Made by a program: the position numbers and the translations under genes. Source: Glycomyces tenuis DSM 44171 (GTDB lineage: Bacteria > Actinomycetota > Actinomycetes > Mycobacteriales > Micromonosporaceae). From it: a DNA stretch of 64,000 bases. Below the pieces are notes generated by a model. It was not told where the DNA came from and did not search any database. It worked only from the letters and a program-made list of their open reading frames with translations. The stretch is from the NCBI RefSeq assembly GCF_000427885.1, contig NZ_ATYW01000001.1, forward strand, positions 240,699-304,698. The letters run 5' to 3'. Below are positions 7,830 to 16,700 of the stretch, piece after piece; the stretch's first letter is position 1; every line of letters starts with the position of its first letter.

Positions 7830-9233
7830 ATGCCGAAGAGCCAGCGGATCTCCTATGCATGCGCCGTGTGCGGCCACCGCGTCCCCAAGTGGGTCGGGCA
7901 GTGCCCCGACTGCGGCGAATGGGGCTCCATGGAGGAGTCGGCGGCGCCCCCGCGTCAGTCGGCCGGGCCGATCGCCGCCGCCTCCGGGGCCCGGCGGCCC
8001 GCCGCGCCCGCGCAGCGGATCGGCACCGTCTCGGCCGAGCAGGCCGCGAGCCTGCCCACCGGCATCGGCGAGTTCGACCGGGTCATGGGCGGCGGCCTGG
8101 TGCCCGGCGGCGTCACGCTCATCTCCGGCGAGCCGGGCGTCGGCAAGTCGACGCTCCTCCTAGAGGTCGCCCACAGGTTCGGTGAGGCCGGGTACGGGCG
8201 GGCGCTGGTCGCCACCGGCGAGGAGTCGGCCTCGCAGGTGCGCCGCCGCGCCGACCGCACCGGCTGCCTGTCCGAGGAGCTCTACCTGGCCGCCGAGACC
8301 GACCTGGGGGCGGTGCTCGGCCACATCGAGGACGTGAAGCCGGCGCTGTTGATCCTCGACAGCGTCCAGACGGTGATCGCGGGCGACGCCGACGGCGTCC
8401 CCGGCGGGGTGACGCAGGTGAAGTCGGTCGCCAGCGCGGTCATCGCCGAGGCCAAGGCCCGCAACATGGCCGTGGTCCTCGTCGGGCACGTCACCAAGGA
8501 CGGCGGCATCGCCGGGCCGCGGGCGCTGGAGCACCTCGTGGACACGGTCGTGCACTTCGAGGGCGACCGGCACTCGATGCTGCGGCTGCTGCGCGGCGTG
8601 AAGAACCGCTTCGGGCCGGCCGACGAGGTCGGCTGCTTCGAGATGACCGAGGACGGGATCGTGTCGCTGGCCGACCCGTCCGGCCTCTTCCTCGACGACG
8701 CGCCGAGCGAGCCGACGCCGGGCACGTGCGTGACGGTGACGATGGAGGGCCGCCGGGCCGTGCCGGTGGAGGTCCAGGCGCTGGTGGGGAAGTCGGTCAA
8801 GGACGGCGCGATCCCGCGGCACACCGTCTCGGGGCTCGACCAGGCCCGCCTGAACATGGTGCTGGCGGTGCTGACGCGGCGCGGCGGGATGCGGCTGCTC
8901 GACCGCGAGGTGTACGCGACGACGATCGGCGGCATCAGGGTCCGCGAGCCCGCCTCGGACCTGGCGCTGGCCTTGGCGCTGGTGAGCGCCGAGCAGGAGA
9001 TCGCGGTGAGCGCGGACCTGGTGGCGATCGGGGAGGTCTCGCTGACCGGGCAGGTGCGCCGGACGGTCAACGCCGACCGGCGGCTGAGCGAGGCGGCGCG
9101 GCTGGGCTTCAAGACGGCGATCGTCCCGAAGGGCTCGGTCTCGGAGCGGCACACCGGCATCGAGGTCATCGAAGTGGAGACGATCAACGACGCGAAGCAG
9201 GCCGCCGCGAGGACCTGGGCCACACGCGGCTGA
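7830..9233 (+). CDS. radA: DNA repair protein RadA
   Basis: 467 residues from the ATG at 7830. The N-terminal zinc finger has Cys11, Cys14, Cys25 and Cys28 (CAVCGH...CPDCGEW). A RecA-like ATPase carries Walker A GEPGVGKST at about 100-108 and the RadA-specific KNRFG motif at about 258-262. The C-terminal Lon-like domain is complete (VGKSVKDGAIPRHTVSGLDQ, IAVSADLVAIGEVSLTGQVR). RadA drives branch migration of recombination intermediates in the cytoplasm. Length is normal. It is divergent from the HAD gene and probably monocistronic. Confidence 0.97.
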   Translation: MPKSQRISYACAVCGHRVPKWVGQCPDCGEWGSMEESAAPPRQSAGPIAAASGARRPAAPAQRIGTVSAEQAASLPTGIGEFDRVMGGGLVPGGVTLISGEPGVGKSTLLLEVAHRFGEAGYGRALVATGEESASQVRRRADRTGCLSEELYLAAETDLGAVLGHIEDVKPALLILDSVQTVIAGDADGVPGGVTQVKSVASAVIAEAKARNMAVVLVGHVTKDGGIAGPRALEHLVDTVVHFEGDRHSMLRLLRGVKNRFGPADEVGCFEMTEDGIVSLADPSGLFLDDAPSEPTPGTCVTVTMEGRRAVPVEVQALVGKSVKDGAIPRHTVSGLDQARLNMVLAVLTRRGGMRLLDREVYATTIGGIRVREPASDLALALALVSAEQEIAVSADLVAIGEVSLTGQVRRTVNADRRLSEAARLGFKTAIVPKGSVSERHTGIEVIEVETINDAKQAAARTWATRG

Positions 9234-9342
9234 CGGCGCCCACCATGATGACCTGGCGAACACGCGGGGACACATTCGGTGGCGACAATTCGGTAGCATC
9301 CTTCGAGAACAGTCCGAATTACTATGAATGGATCCCCCATCC

Positions 9343-9768
9343 ATGGGTGTCGAACTGCGAATAGATCCGGATGCCGTGGACACGGCCGCCGAGAACCTGA
9401 AATCCGCTGCCGAGGCGATCGCCCGGGAATGGGCGTCGGTCGACAGCACCACCTCGAACGACCTCGCGGACATCACGGTGCGGGAGTTCGCGTTCAGGGC
9501 CGGTCTCGCCGTGGCCACGGCGTTCTGGGCCGGGCGCGTCGGCGGGTTCTGCGAACGCGTCGTCGACGGAGCGGATTACATGCAGACAGGCGCCGCCGAG
9601 GCCCGCGCGGCCGACGGCTACGCGGCAGGCGACTTCGTCGAGCTCGACGACGCGACCGGTCCGGTCGAGTACACCGAGGACGCCTACTACGAGGCCACGG
9701 GCGCCGAGCGCGCCGAGCCGGTCACCGGCGGCGTGCCGAGCTCCGGCGAGGCGGTCCCGGTGGCATGA
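9343..9768 (+). CDS. EspC/WXG100-like small protein, first gene of a T7SS-type trio
   Basis: 141 residues from the ATG at 9343; an in-frame ATG at 9328 is an alternative, and neither has a clear ribosome binding site. The helical N-terminus (RIDPDAVDTAAENLKSAAE) and the mid region AFRAGLAVATAFWAGRVGGF resemble the EspC/DUF2580 group of ESX-associated helical proteins. The C-terminal 40 residues are acidic and disordered. Its stop overlaps the start of the DUF1023 gene (ATGA at 9765-9768), so the two are translationally coupled. By analogy it would be a partner or secretion chaperone for that protein. No ESX membrane component is in the window. Confidence 0.65.
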   Translation: MGVELRIDPDAVDTAAENLKSAAEAIAREWASVDSTTSNDLADITVREFAFRAGLAVATAFWAGRVGGFCERVVDGADYMQTGAAEARAADGYAAGDFVELDDATGPVEYTEDAYYEATGAERAEPVTGGVPSSGEAVPVA

Positions 9769-11510
9769 GCGCGCTGACCTGGCAGACGTTCCGCGATACC
9801 GACTTCGCTCCCCTCGATGAGGTCGCGTCCGTGTGGGAACGGCGGATCCGCGCCTCGACGGAGGAGTACGGCGCCGTGATCTTCGACGACAACCCGGTCC
9901 TGCAGGCGGACAGCGGCGAGTACGAGGGCGAGGGCGCCGATGCGACCCGCGAGTATTTCCGCCGCACGTTCGATCGCTTCGTCGAGGACCTGGAGTCCGC
10001 CGAGCGGATCAAGAACCTGCTGTACGACGGCGCCGAATGGTTCGAGGGCAAGCGCCAGGAGCTGAGCGACCTGCTGGCCGAGGGCGGCTTGTACATCCTG
10101 CCGACCGGCGGCGTCGGCGAGGAGCGCTTCGAAGTGTCCGGGGCGCAGGTCCTCGACGACCCCGTCGCAGCCGGCGGTGTTCCGCCGGAACGCAGGCTCG
10201 AACTGGAGGGAATGGTCGAGCGGGCCGAGGCGCTGACCGAGCAGTTCCGTTCGCTCATGGCCGAGGTGCGCGAGTACGACGACGAGCTGAGCGCGCAGTT
10301 GAAGGCGATCGACGACGACGTGCCGCAGCTGGAGCCGAAGCTCTCGGACCCGCGTTACGACGACTGGGCGGCCGACCAGCTGCTGGAGCAGCACCAGGAC
10401 TTCCTGGACCGGGCCGAGTCCGGCGAGGTGAGCCCGGAGGAGGTCAACGAGTGGTGGAACTCCCTGTCCGATGAGGAGCGGGAGCTCTTCACCACCGAGC
10501 ACCCCAGTGTCGTCGGACCGCTCGACGGTGTTCCGGTCGAGTATCGCGACCGGGCCAACCGCGAACTGCTGGACGACGAGATCACCGATCTCGACTCGCA
10601 GATCCAGGATCTGGAGGCCCAGGCCGAGGAGGCGCGGGGGGACCCCGGCGCCGACCCGAGCTGGTCGACGATCATGGGCGAGCTCGAAACGCTACAGGAG
10701 CGGCACGAAGGCCTGACCGACCTCCAGGACAGGATCGGTGAGGACTACAAGATCGAGGACGGACCTAGCTTCCCGTACTACCTGATCGATCTGGACCCGA
10801 CGGGTGATGGTCAAGCGGTGGTATCGGTCGGGAATCCGGACACGGCCGACAACGTGAACGTCTACGTTCCCGGCACGGGTGCTGACCTCAACGGGATCGG
10901 AGGCGATATCGGCAGGGCCGAGGCCATGGCCGCGGACGCTTACTGGTCTGATTCCAGCAGCATGACCGCTTCCATGATGTGGCTGGGCTACGACGCGCCG
11001 GACACCGTAGGCGATGCGGCGCTGGAGAGCTACGCCGAAGGGGCCGCCGGTGATCTGAGCAGGTTCACGGACGGCCTTCGATCCACTGCGGAAGGCGATC
11101 CGGCCAATCTCACCATGACCGGCCACTCCTACGGCTCGACCACGATCGGCGTCACCGCACGCGAGGAGGGGCTGGACGTGGACAACATGATCTTCGTCGG
11201 CTCTCCGGGCGTCGGCGTCGACTCCGCCGAGGATCTGGGGATCGGCGCGGACAACGTCTGGGCCAGTCTCAACGATGAGGACATCATCTCCTGGGCGCGC
11301 CCCGAATCGTTCCAAGCAGGCGGGGACTACGACCAGATGATTCACGGCACCGATCCGACATCCGACGAATTCGGCGGCAACGAGTTCCACAGCGAGGCGA
11401 CGCGCGACGGGGCGAAGGCCAACCACAGCGCCTACTGGGACGAGGAGAACAACATCGGACGCAGGAACATGGCGAAAATCATCACCGGAAACACCGGAAG
11501 TGTGACATGA
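9765..11510 (+). CDS. DUF1023 alpha/beta hydrolase with long helical N-terminus
   Basis: 581 residues. Residues 1-340 are acidic and largely alpha-helical, with coiled-coil segments around 145-185 and 265-300. The C-terminal 240 residues are the DUF1023 hydrolase: VNVYVPGTGADLNGIGGDI, nucleophile elbow GHSYGS (about 453-458), DNMIFVGSPGVGV, and a likely catalytic His in ANHSAYW (about 553). It overlaps its neighbours by 4 bp on both sides (9765-9768 and 11507-11510), so all three are made from one message. Such proteins are often T7SS substrates or polymorphic-toxin-like esterases; substrate unknown. Confidence 0.85.
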   Translation: MSALTWQTFRDTDFAPLDEVASVWERRIRASTEEYGAVIFDDNPVLQADSGEYEGEGADATREYFRRTFDRFVEDLESAERIKNLLYDGAEWFEGKRQELSDLLAEGGLYILPTGGVGEERFEVSGAQVLDDPVAAGGVPPERRLELEGMVERAEALTEQFRSLMAEVREYDDELSAQLKAIDDDVPQLEPKLSDPRYDDWAADQLLEQHQDFLDRAESGEVSPEEVNEWWNSLSDEERELFTTEHPSVVGPLDGVPVEYRDRANRELLDDEITDLDSQIQDLEAQAEEARGDPGADPSWSTIMGELETLQERHEGLTDLQDRIGEDYKIEDGPSFPYYLIDLDPTGDGQAVVSVGNPDTADNVNVYVPGTGADLNGIGGDIGRAEAMAADAYWSDSSSMTASMMWLGYDAPDTVGDAALESYAEGAAGDLSRFTDGLRSTAEGDPANLTMTGHSYGSTTIGVTAREEGLDVDNMIFVGSPGVGVDSAEDLGIGADNVWASLNDEDIISWARPESFQAGGDYDQMIHGTDPTSDEFGGNEFHSEATRDGAKANHSAYWDEENNIGRRNMAKIITGNTGSVT

Positions 11511-12271
11511 GCGCAAAGCCCGTCGACGCCATGAGCAGAGAAGTGCCGGGAATTTTGAAACTGACAGTGACAGCTTTGGCCGCGATCGCAGCCGCAATCG
11601 TGCTGACCGGATGTGGGGTGTTCGGAATGTCGGAGGAACCACCGGAGAGCGAGTACACCCAGGCGGAAGCCTACGCCCCAATGGAGCAGGCTGTAGTCGA
11701 CACCATCGCGGTGCTCCCCGACTTCCCCGGCTTCACCGCCCGGAGCTGGCGTGAACTCCCGTGCAGCCACAACGGCGTCGACGACCCCGACTACACCAAC
11801 ATTGAAATCAGCTACTCCTTCGGCAAGGAGCTCTCAGCGGACCCGAAGGTTCGCGAAGACTACATCGATGTGCTGCGCGAGCACTGGGCAGAGCTGGGAT
11901 ACACCACGCGCACCGACGAAGGAGACGGCGCGGGGTTCCACGACCTCTCCGTCAAGCGCGAGGACGGCATAGCCCTCTGGTACAAGGTCTGGGACATGGT
12001 CGGCCTGGTCGTCCAGTCGGGTTGCGTGCCGGTGAGCGACAAGGGCGAGATCGAATACATCCCCCCGGCAGGCGGCATCGAGCCCGGAAGCGATGGCGAC
12101 ATCGTCGAGGAATACTTCCCCGACGGCATCCCCACAGAGGAGACCAGCGACGAGGCCGTCGCGCCGTTCGACCACACCACGACAGCCGGCCTCGCAGGCA
12201 TGGTGCCATGGAGCCGCGAACCCGACGCCCCCGGGAACCCGACCCTCGGACGCTACGACGGCATGCTCTGA
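11507..12271 (+). CDS. Lipoprotein, unknown function (third gene of the trio)
   Basis: 254 residues. A lipobox LTGC places the acylated Cys at residue 36 after a hydrophobic run (LTVTALAAIAAAIV); a late in-frame start could shorten the signal. The mature protein has one likely disulfide (Cys near 82 and 166) and motifs such as NIEISYSFGKEL and EHWAELGYTTRT, seen in small lipoproteins next to DUF1023 genes. The ATG overlaps the hydrolase stop. It is anchored outside the membrane and could act as receptor or immunity partner of the hydrolase; this is inference from coupling only. Confidence 0.75.
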   Translation: MSAKPVDAMSREVPGILKLTVTALAAIAAAIVLTGCGVFGMSEEPPESEYTQAEAYAPMEQAVVDTIAVLPDFPGFTARSWRELPCSHNGVDDPDYTNIEISYSFGKELSADPKVREDYIDVLREHWAELGYTTRTDEGDGAGFHDLSVKREDGIALWYKVWDMVGLVVQSGCVPVSDKGEIEYIPPAGGIEPGSDGDIVEEYFPDGIPTEETSDEAVAPFDHTTTAGLAGMVPWSREPDAPGNPTLGRYDGML

Positions 12272-12475
12272 AAAGGCGATCCTATTCATAATTGCTGTCC
12301 AGACGTCGTGGTTGACAACGCCGGGATCTTCGTTCGTCATGCGATCACCGCGAGTATGGGTCATCCACCGCGGCGATCATTTGCGAGCGTTCCTGAAAGG
12401 ATCACGTCCTCAGCCGTGAATCTTGAACGAACTTCATAAGTTCGCCGCCTCCTACTTCGTCGGCGGGCAAGGCGT

Positions 12476-13024
12476 TCAACTCGGCGGGTCCTCGCCGACG
12501 AGACCGTCGACCGATTCGCGGATGAGGTCGGCGTGGCCGGTGTGCCTGGCGTACTCCTCGATGAGGTCGATCATCATGCGCCGCAGGCTCGGCGAGCCGC
12601 CGTCCAGCCACGTGCAGCGCACGAGCTGGTCGAGGCCACCGTGCTCGAGCGCCTCGGCGAGCAGGAGGCGCGACCGCGCCACCGCGCCGCTCCACAACTC
12701 CATGAGCTGCTCGGGTGTGTCCTCCGCCGCGGAGTTCCAGTCCCACTCCGGGTCGGCCTCCCAGTCCGCGGTGGTCCACGGCTCGCCGAACGGCCGGTCG
12801 TGGAGCATGTGGGAGAACTTCTCCTCCTCGACGCGCGCCAGGTGCTTCAGCAGGCCGCCCAAGGTCACCGCGGAGGCGCCGACCGTCGCCCGCATGCCTT
12901 CGGCGTCGAGTCCCCCGCACTTCCATGCGAGGGTGGCCCGCCGGCGTTCCAGCGAGCCGATCAGCGTCGCGGTCTCGTCGCCCGCGAGCGGCGGTTCGAT
13001 GCGGTTCTCATAGGTGTCGCTCAC
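12476..13024 (-). CDS. DinB-family protein
   Basis: 182 residues, GTG start at 13024 with no strong ribosome binding site. The DinB/DUF664 four-helix fold is suggested by LGGLLKHLARVEEEKFSHML, a long loop with DRPFGEPWTTADW, and RRMMIDLIEEYARHTGHADLIRE near the C-terminus. His66, His150 and His153 (approximate) are the usual metal triad. In actinobacteria many DinB proteins are mycothiol-dependent transferases. It follows the first LuxR gene on the same strand with a 46-base gap, so may be cotranscribed. Confidence 0.85.
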   Translation of the reverse strand: MSDTYENRIEPPLAGDETATLIGSLERRRATLAWKCGGLDAEGMRATVGASAVTLGGLLKHLARVEEEKFSHMLHDRPFGEPWTTADWEADPEWDWNSAAEDTPEQLMELWSGAVARSRLLLAEALEHGGLDQLVRCTWLDGGSPSLRRMMIDLIEEYARHTGHADLIRESVDGLVGEDPPS

Positions 13025-13070
13025 AGGCCGAGGCTGCCAACCGGGTCCGGCACCGGGCGGGAGCTCCCTC

Positions 13071-15812
13071 CTACAGGCCCAGTCTCGACAGCTCGTTGCG
13101 GGAGGCGACGCCGAGTTTCGGATAGGCCTTGTACAGGTGGTAGCCGGCGGTGCGCGGGCTCAAATAGAGCTGCTCGCCGATCTCGCGGTTGCTCAGGCCC
13201 GCCGCCGCCAGGCGCACCACTTGCAGCTCCTGGGGCGTCAGGCGCTCGGCCAGGCCGGGGCCGTTCTCGACCGGCCCGGCGTCGCCCGCCGCGCGCAGTT
13301 CGCGCCGCACCCGCTCGGTCCACGGCGCGGCGCCGAGGCGCTCGAAGGTCTCGGCGGCCGCGCGCAGGCGGGTCTTGGCCTCGCCCACGCGCCTGGCCCG
13401 GCGCAGCCACTCGCCGAGGACGAGCTCGGTCCTGGCGGTCTCGAAGGGGAAGGCGTCGGCCTCGCGGTGCAGCTCGGCGGCGCGCTCGTAGTGCTTGCCG
13501 GCCTCCTCCTCGGGCGCGAGGAGGCCGAGGCAGCGCTCGACCATCGCCTGCCAATGCGGCACGCCCGTCGCTTCGGCCCAGAGCCTGAACCACGAGAAGA
13601 CCTCGGCGACCCGGCCGGGATCGCCGACGCGGACGGCGGCCTCGACCGCCACCGGGGCGTGCGTCAGCGCGTCGCCGGGCGCCTCGGATTCGAAGCGCGC
13701 CATGTACCGGTCGAGCGTCTCCTCGTAGCGGCCGAGGCTGAAGTCGAGCAGCGCGAGCGCCGTGTCGACGGCGACGAGCGTCCCCGCGGGCGACTCGTCG
13801 AGCGCCGAGCCGATGAGTTCCCTGGCTCGGACCTCGTCGCCGCGCAGCGCCGCGATCGGGGCGAGCACCCATGCCCGCGCCTTGACCGGTCCGATGCGCT
13901 GCCCGAGCTCGTAGGAGATCTCCACGGAGTTCTCGGCCAGCGCCACGGCGTCGGCCCATCGTCCTCTGTGGAACTCGGTGACGGCGTAGAGGGCCAGTGC
14001 CCTCGGCAGCGGCCCGGAGGCGCCGGACTCGCGGCATTCGCGAACGAGCGCCGCGCCGGAGCGTTCGGCCCTGTCGATGTCGCCGATCAGGAGCCGCCAC
14101 CAGGTGATCATGGCCCGGTCCTCCAGCGAGGTCCTCGGGCCGAACTCCTCGTGGATGCCGATCAGGTGCCGCAGCGAGTCCACCGCGTCGGCGACGGTGA
14201 ACGCGCATGAGCGGTTGAACCCGGCGGTGGCGACGGCCAGTGCCCGCACCCACGGGGCGTGTTCGAGGCCGAGCCGCTCGGCGTACTCGGCGGTCACCTC
14301 GGCGCGGGAGAAGTCCCCGCCCTGCCAGGCCAGTTCGACGGCGCGGAACAGCGGGTACCCGGCGGCCTCGGGCCTGGAGGCCTGGTAGTGGTCGGCGGCC
14401 TCCATCCACAGCCGGTAGGCCTCGTGGACCTCCCCGCCCCAGGAGGCGACCGAGGCGCCGACGGTGGTGGCGCGGGCCAGCAGCCTCCGGTCCCGGGTCC
14501 AGTACCCCACCTGCGCGCACAGCTCCGCGGCCTTGGCGCCGTTGCCCGCCAGCATGGCGGCTTCGGCGGCCAGCACCAGGCGCCGCCCCTTCTCATGGCC
14601 GTCGGGGGTGAAGGCGGCGGCGCGCTCGTAGATCGAGTACTCGACGCGGTGGCCGCCGCAGCCGCGCACGCATTCGCCGGAGGCCTCGAGCGCGGCCGCC
14701 ACGGACTCGTCGGGGCCGGTCGTGGCGGCGGCGAGGTGGAAGGCCCGGCGGTGGTCGGCCTCGTCCATGGCCTCGGCGATGGCCAGATGCGCCTCGACGC
14801 GGCGGTAGGAGGGGGCGCCCTGGTAGGCGGCCGAGCGGATGAGCGGGTGGCCGAACTCGAAGCGGTCCTGGGCGAAGTGGACGAGGTCGTCGGCCTCGGC
14901 GGGCGCCAGATCGGACAGGCCCGCGCCGAGTTTCCCGGCGGCGGCCAGGACGGTGCCGGTGTCGCCGGTGTCCTCGGCGGCGATGACGAGCAGCAGTGTG
15001 CGGGTGGCCTCGGGGAGGCGGTCGATGCGGTCGCGGAACGCCTGCGTCAGGCGGGCGGTCGTGGAGCGGCGGTGTCCGGGCCGGTCGGTGGCGGGGCGGG
15101 CGTCGGGCTCGGTCGGCGGCAGTTCGAGCAGGGCGAGCGGGTTGCCCGCCGCGGCTTGGAGGAGGCGCTGCCGCGCCGTCTGGGGCATGCCGGTGAGCCG
15201 CTCGCCGAGCAGGCTCGCGGCGGCCGCGTCGTCGAGCGGGCCGACGGAGAGCTCGTCGACGCCGGGCGCGGGGAAGTCGGGGGCGTAGCCGTCGCGGGCG
15301 GCGAACAGCATCGCGATCGGCTCGGCGGTGAGGCGCCTGGCGACGAACAGCAGGACCTCGGCCGAGTCGGGGTCGAGCCAGTGGGCGTCGTCGACGACGC
15401 ACAGCACCGGCTTCGCCGCCGCGGCCTCGGCCAGCAGGCTGAGGACGGCGACGCCGATGATGAAGCGGCTGTCGAGGCGCTCCTGCTCGGAGGGCGGACG
15501 CTTCTTGAGATCGGGGTTCAGGCCGAGCACGGTGCGCAGGACGCAGGCGTGGGAGTCGGCGAGCGCGTCGAGGTGGCCGGTGAGGGGCAGCAGGAGCGCC
15601 TGGAGCCCCGCGTAGGACCAGGCGTGCTCGCTCTCGACGCCGACGCAGCGCAGCACCGTGAAGTCGGCGGCCGCCTCGGCGGCGGCGTCCACGAGGGTGG
15701 ACTTGCCTATCCCGGCCTCCCCGCGGATCACCAGTGCGGATCCACGGGAGGCGCGGGCGTCCTCGAGGAGGGATTCGAGGCCGGCGATCTCTTGGGCGCG
15801 TCCGTACAGCAC
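13071..15812 (-). CDS. LAL-type LuxR regulator with AAA ATPase domain (paralogue 1)
   Basis: 913 residues. I use the GTG at 15812 (VLYGRAQEI, the usual family N-terminus) rather than the TTG at 15857. The ATPase domain has Walker A GEAGIGKST (about 31-39) and Walker B VLCVVDDAHW. A long TPR-like helical middle follows. The C-terminal LuxR HTH is ELQVVRLAAAGLSNREIGEQL plus SPRTAGYHLYKAYPKLG. Such regulators activate transport or secondary-metabolite genes in an ATP/ligand-dependent manner. The C-terminus is close to that of the second LuxR protein at 19489-22359. It sits downstream of the FMN reductase (115-base gap) and upstream of dinB. Confidence 0.9.
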   Translation of the reverse strand: MLYGRAQEIAGLESLLEDARASRGSALVIRGEAGIGKSTLVDAAAEAAADFTVLRCVGVESEHAWSYAGLQALLLPLTGHLDALADSHACVLRTVLGLNPDLKKRPPSEQERLDSRFIIGVAVLSLLAEAAAAKPVLCVVDDAHWLDPDSAEVLLFVARRLTAEPIAMLFAARDGYAPDFPAPGVDELSVGPLDDAAAASLLGERLTGMPQTARQRLLQAAAGNPLALLELPPTEPDARPATDRPGHRRSTTARLTQAFRDRIDRLPEATRTLLLVIAAEDTGDTGTVLAAAGKLGAGLSDLAPAEADDLVHFAQDRFEFGHPLIRSAAYQGAPSYRRVEAHLAIAEAMDEADHRRAFHLAAATTGPDESVAAALEASGECVRGCGGHRVEYSIYERAAAFTPDGHEKGRRLVLAAEAAMLAGNGAKAAELCAQVGYWTRDRRLLARATTVGASVASWGGEVHEAYRLWMEAADHYQASRPEAAGYPLFRAVELAWQGGDFSRAEVTAEYAERLGLEHAPWVRALAVATAGFNRSCAFTVADAVDSLRHLIGIHEEFGPRTSLEDRAMITWWRLLIGDIDRAERSGAALVRECRESGASGPLPRALALYAVTEFHRGRWADAVALAENSVEISYELGQRIGPVKARAWVLAPIAALRGDEVRARELIGSALDESPAGTLVAVDTALALLDFSLGRYEETLDRYMARFESEAPGDALTHAPVAVEAAVRVGDPGRVAEVFSWFRLWAEATGVPHWQAMVERCLGLLAPEEEAGKHYERAAELHREADAFPFETARTELVLGEWLRRARRVGEAKTRLRAAAETFERLGAAPWTERVRRELRAAGDAGPVENGPGLAERLTPQELQVVRLAAAGLSNREIGEQLYLSPRTAGYHLYKAYPKLGVASRNELSRLGL

Positions 15813-15927
15813 GCATGCAACGATAGCGCCGCCCAAAAAGGCCTGGAAAGTCCGCAAGCCATGGCCGGTAAGCCTTCCCTCATGGGGAAAAGACCGCGGG
15901 CCGTGGACGCGCGGAGAGCCCGCGCCC

Positions 15928-16521
15928 TCAGGCCGGGAGCGGCGCTTCCCTGCGGGCGTTGACCAGCGCCCGGCCCCACCATTCGAGCTCGTCGAGGAAG
16001 CTCTTGGCGTGCGGCTCGGCCTCGTCGAAGCCGGCGAACCGGCCGTTCTCGTCGAACTTCTCCCAGTACATCGAGAACATCAGGGTGTGGCGGATGGTCG
16101 TCGCCCGCAGCTCGGGGAAGACCTGGCGCAGGTGCTCGGCGGCCCGCTGGCCTCCGGCGCCGCCACCGTAGGAGACCAGCCCGACCGGCTTGGCGGCCCA
16201 CTCGGACATGTAGTAGTCGATGGCGTGCTTGAGCGGGGCCGGATAGGAGTGGTTGTACTCGGGCGTGACGACGATGAACGCGTCGGCGCGGTGGAGGCGC
16301 TCGCCGAGGGTCGCGACGGGGACGCTCGGTTCCCCCGGGCGCGACCACAGGTCCAGTTCGGTCATGTGCTGGGGCAGGTCGGTGTCGAGCAGGTCGACCA
16401 GGTCGACCTCGAAGCCGCCGTGCCGGGCCGCGGCCTCGGCGATCCACTTGGCGGGGACCGGGCCCCAGCGGCCCTCGCGGGTGGAGCCGATGATGACGGC
16501 CAGGTTCAGCTTGTCGGACAT
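15928..16521 (-). CDS. NAD(P)H-dependent FMN reductase family protein
   Basis: 197 residues, ATG at 16521. Flavodoxin-like FMN reductase motifs: AVIIGSTREGRWGPVPAKWI (phosphate-binding loop) and FIVVTPEYNHSYPAPLKHAIDYY, with a later GGGAGGQRAAEHL. The family reduces FMN, quinones or azo compounds in the cytoplasm. It is divergent from the MFS gene at 16701. Its promoter contains a CCAGTCG-type operator shared with three other genes in the locus, suggesting control by the neighbouring LuxR regulators. Confidence 0.92.
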   Translation of the reverse strand: MSDKLNLAVIIGSTREGRWGPVPAKWIAEAAARHGGFEVDLVDLLDTDLPQHMTELDLWSRPGEPSVPVATLGERLHRADAFIVVTPEYNHSYPAPLKHAIDYYMSEWAAKPVGLVSYGGGAGGQRAAEHLRQVFPELRATTIRHTLMFSMYWEKFDENGRFAGFDEAEPHAKSFLDELEWWGRALVNARREAPLPA

Positions 16522-16560
16522 GGGGTTCTCTTTCGCTCGTCATTGCGGTTGACGACAACG

Positions 16561-16605
16561 AAGCTACGGACGGACCGACTGGAGCGGCATCTGTCGGGCG
16601 ACTGG
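16561..16605 (-). promoter_or_regulatory. FMN reductase promoter with LuxR-locus operator
   Basis: On the minus strand CCAGTCGCCCGAC (16605-16593) is followed after 26 bases by a TANNNT -10 element, TAGCTT (16566-16561). The operator thus sits just upstream of the -35 position. An extra CCAGTCGG lies in the spacer (16582-16575). The leader to the ATG is about 33 bases. Confidence 0.55.
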
Positions 16606-16646
16606 CCGCCGACCGGTCGAGGGCCGCGGCCGGCGCCCGTCGCCGC

Positions 16647-16692
16647 GACCAGTCGGTCGACGGATGCGGCGCCACCGCGCCGCCCATAGCTT
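16647..16692 (+). promoter_or_regulatory. MFS gene promoter with LuxR-locus operator
   Basis: GACCAGTCGGTCGAC (16647-16661), 21 bases, then CCCATAGC (16683-16690) giving a TANNNT -10 at 16687-16692. Transcription would start around 16699, making the mRNA almost leaderless for the ATG at 16701. Operator, 21-base spacing and CCCATAGC are the same at 22477-22520. Confidence 0.6.
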
Positions 16693-16700
16693 TGGGAACC

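Noticed and set aside
11834-12364. 176-codon minus-strand frame under the lipoprotein gene
   Set aside because: Antisense to a gene with a lipobox and translational coupling; no domain recognised.
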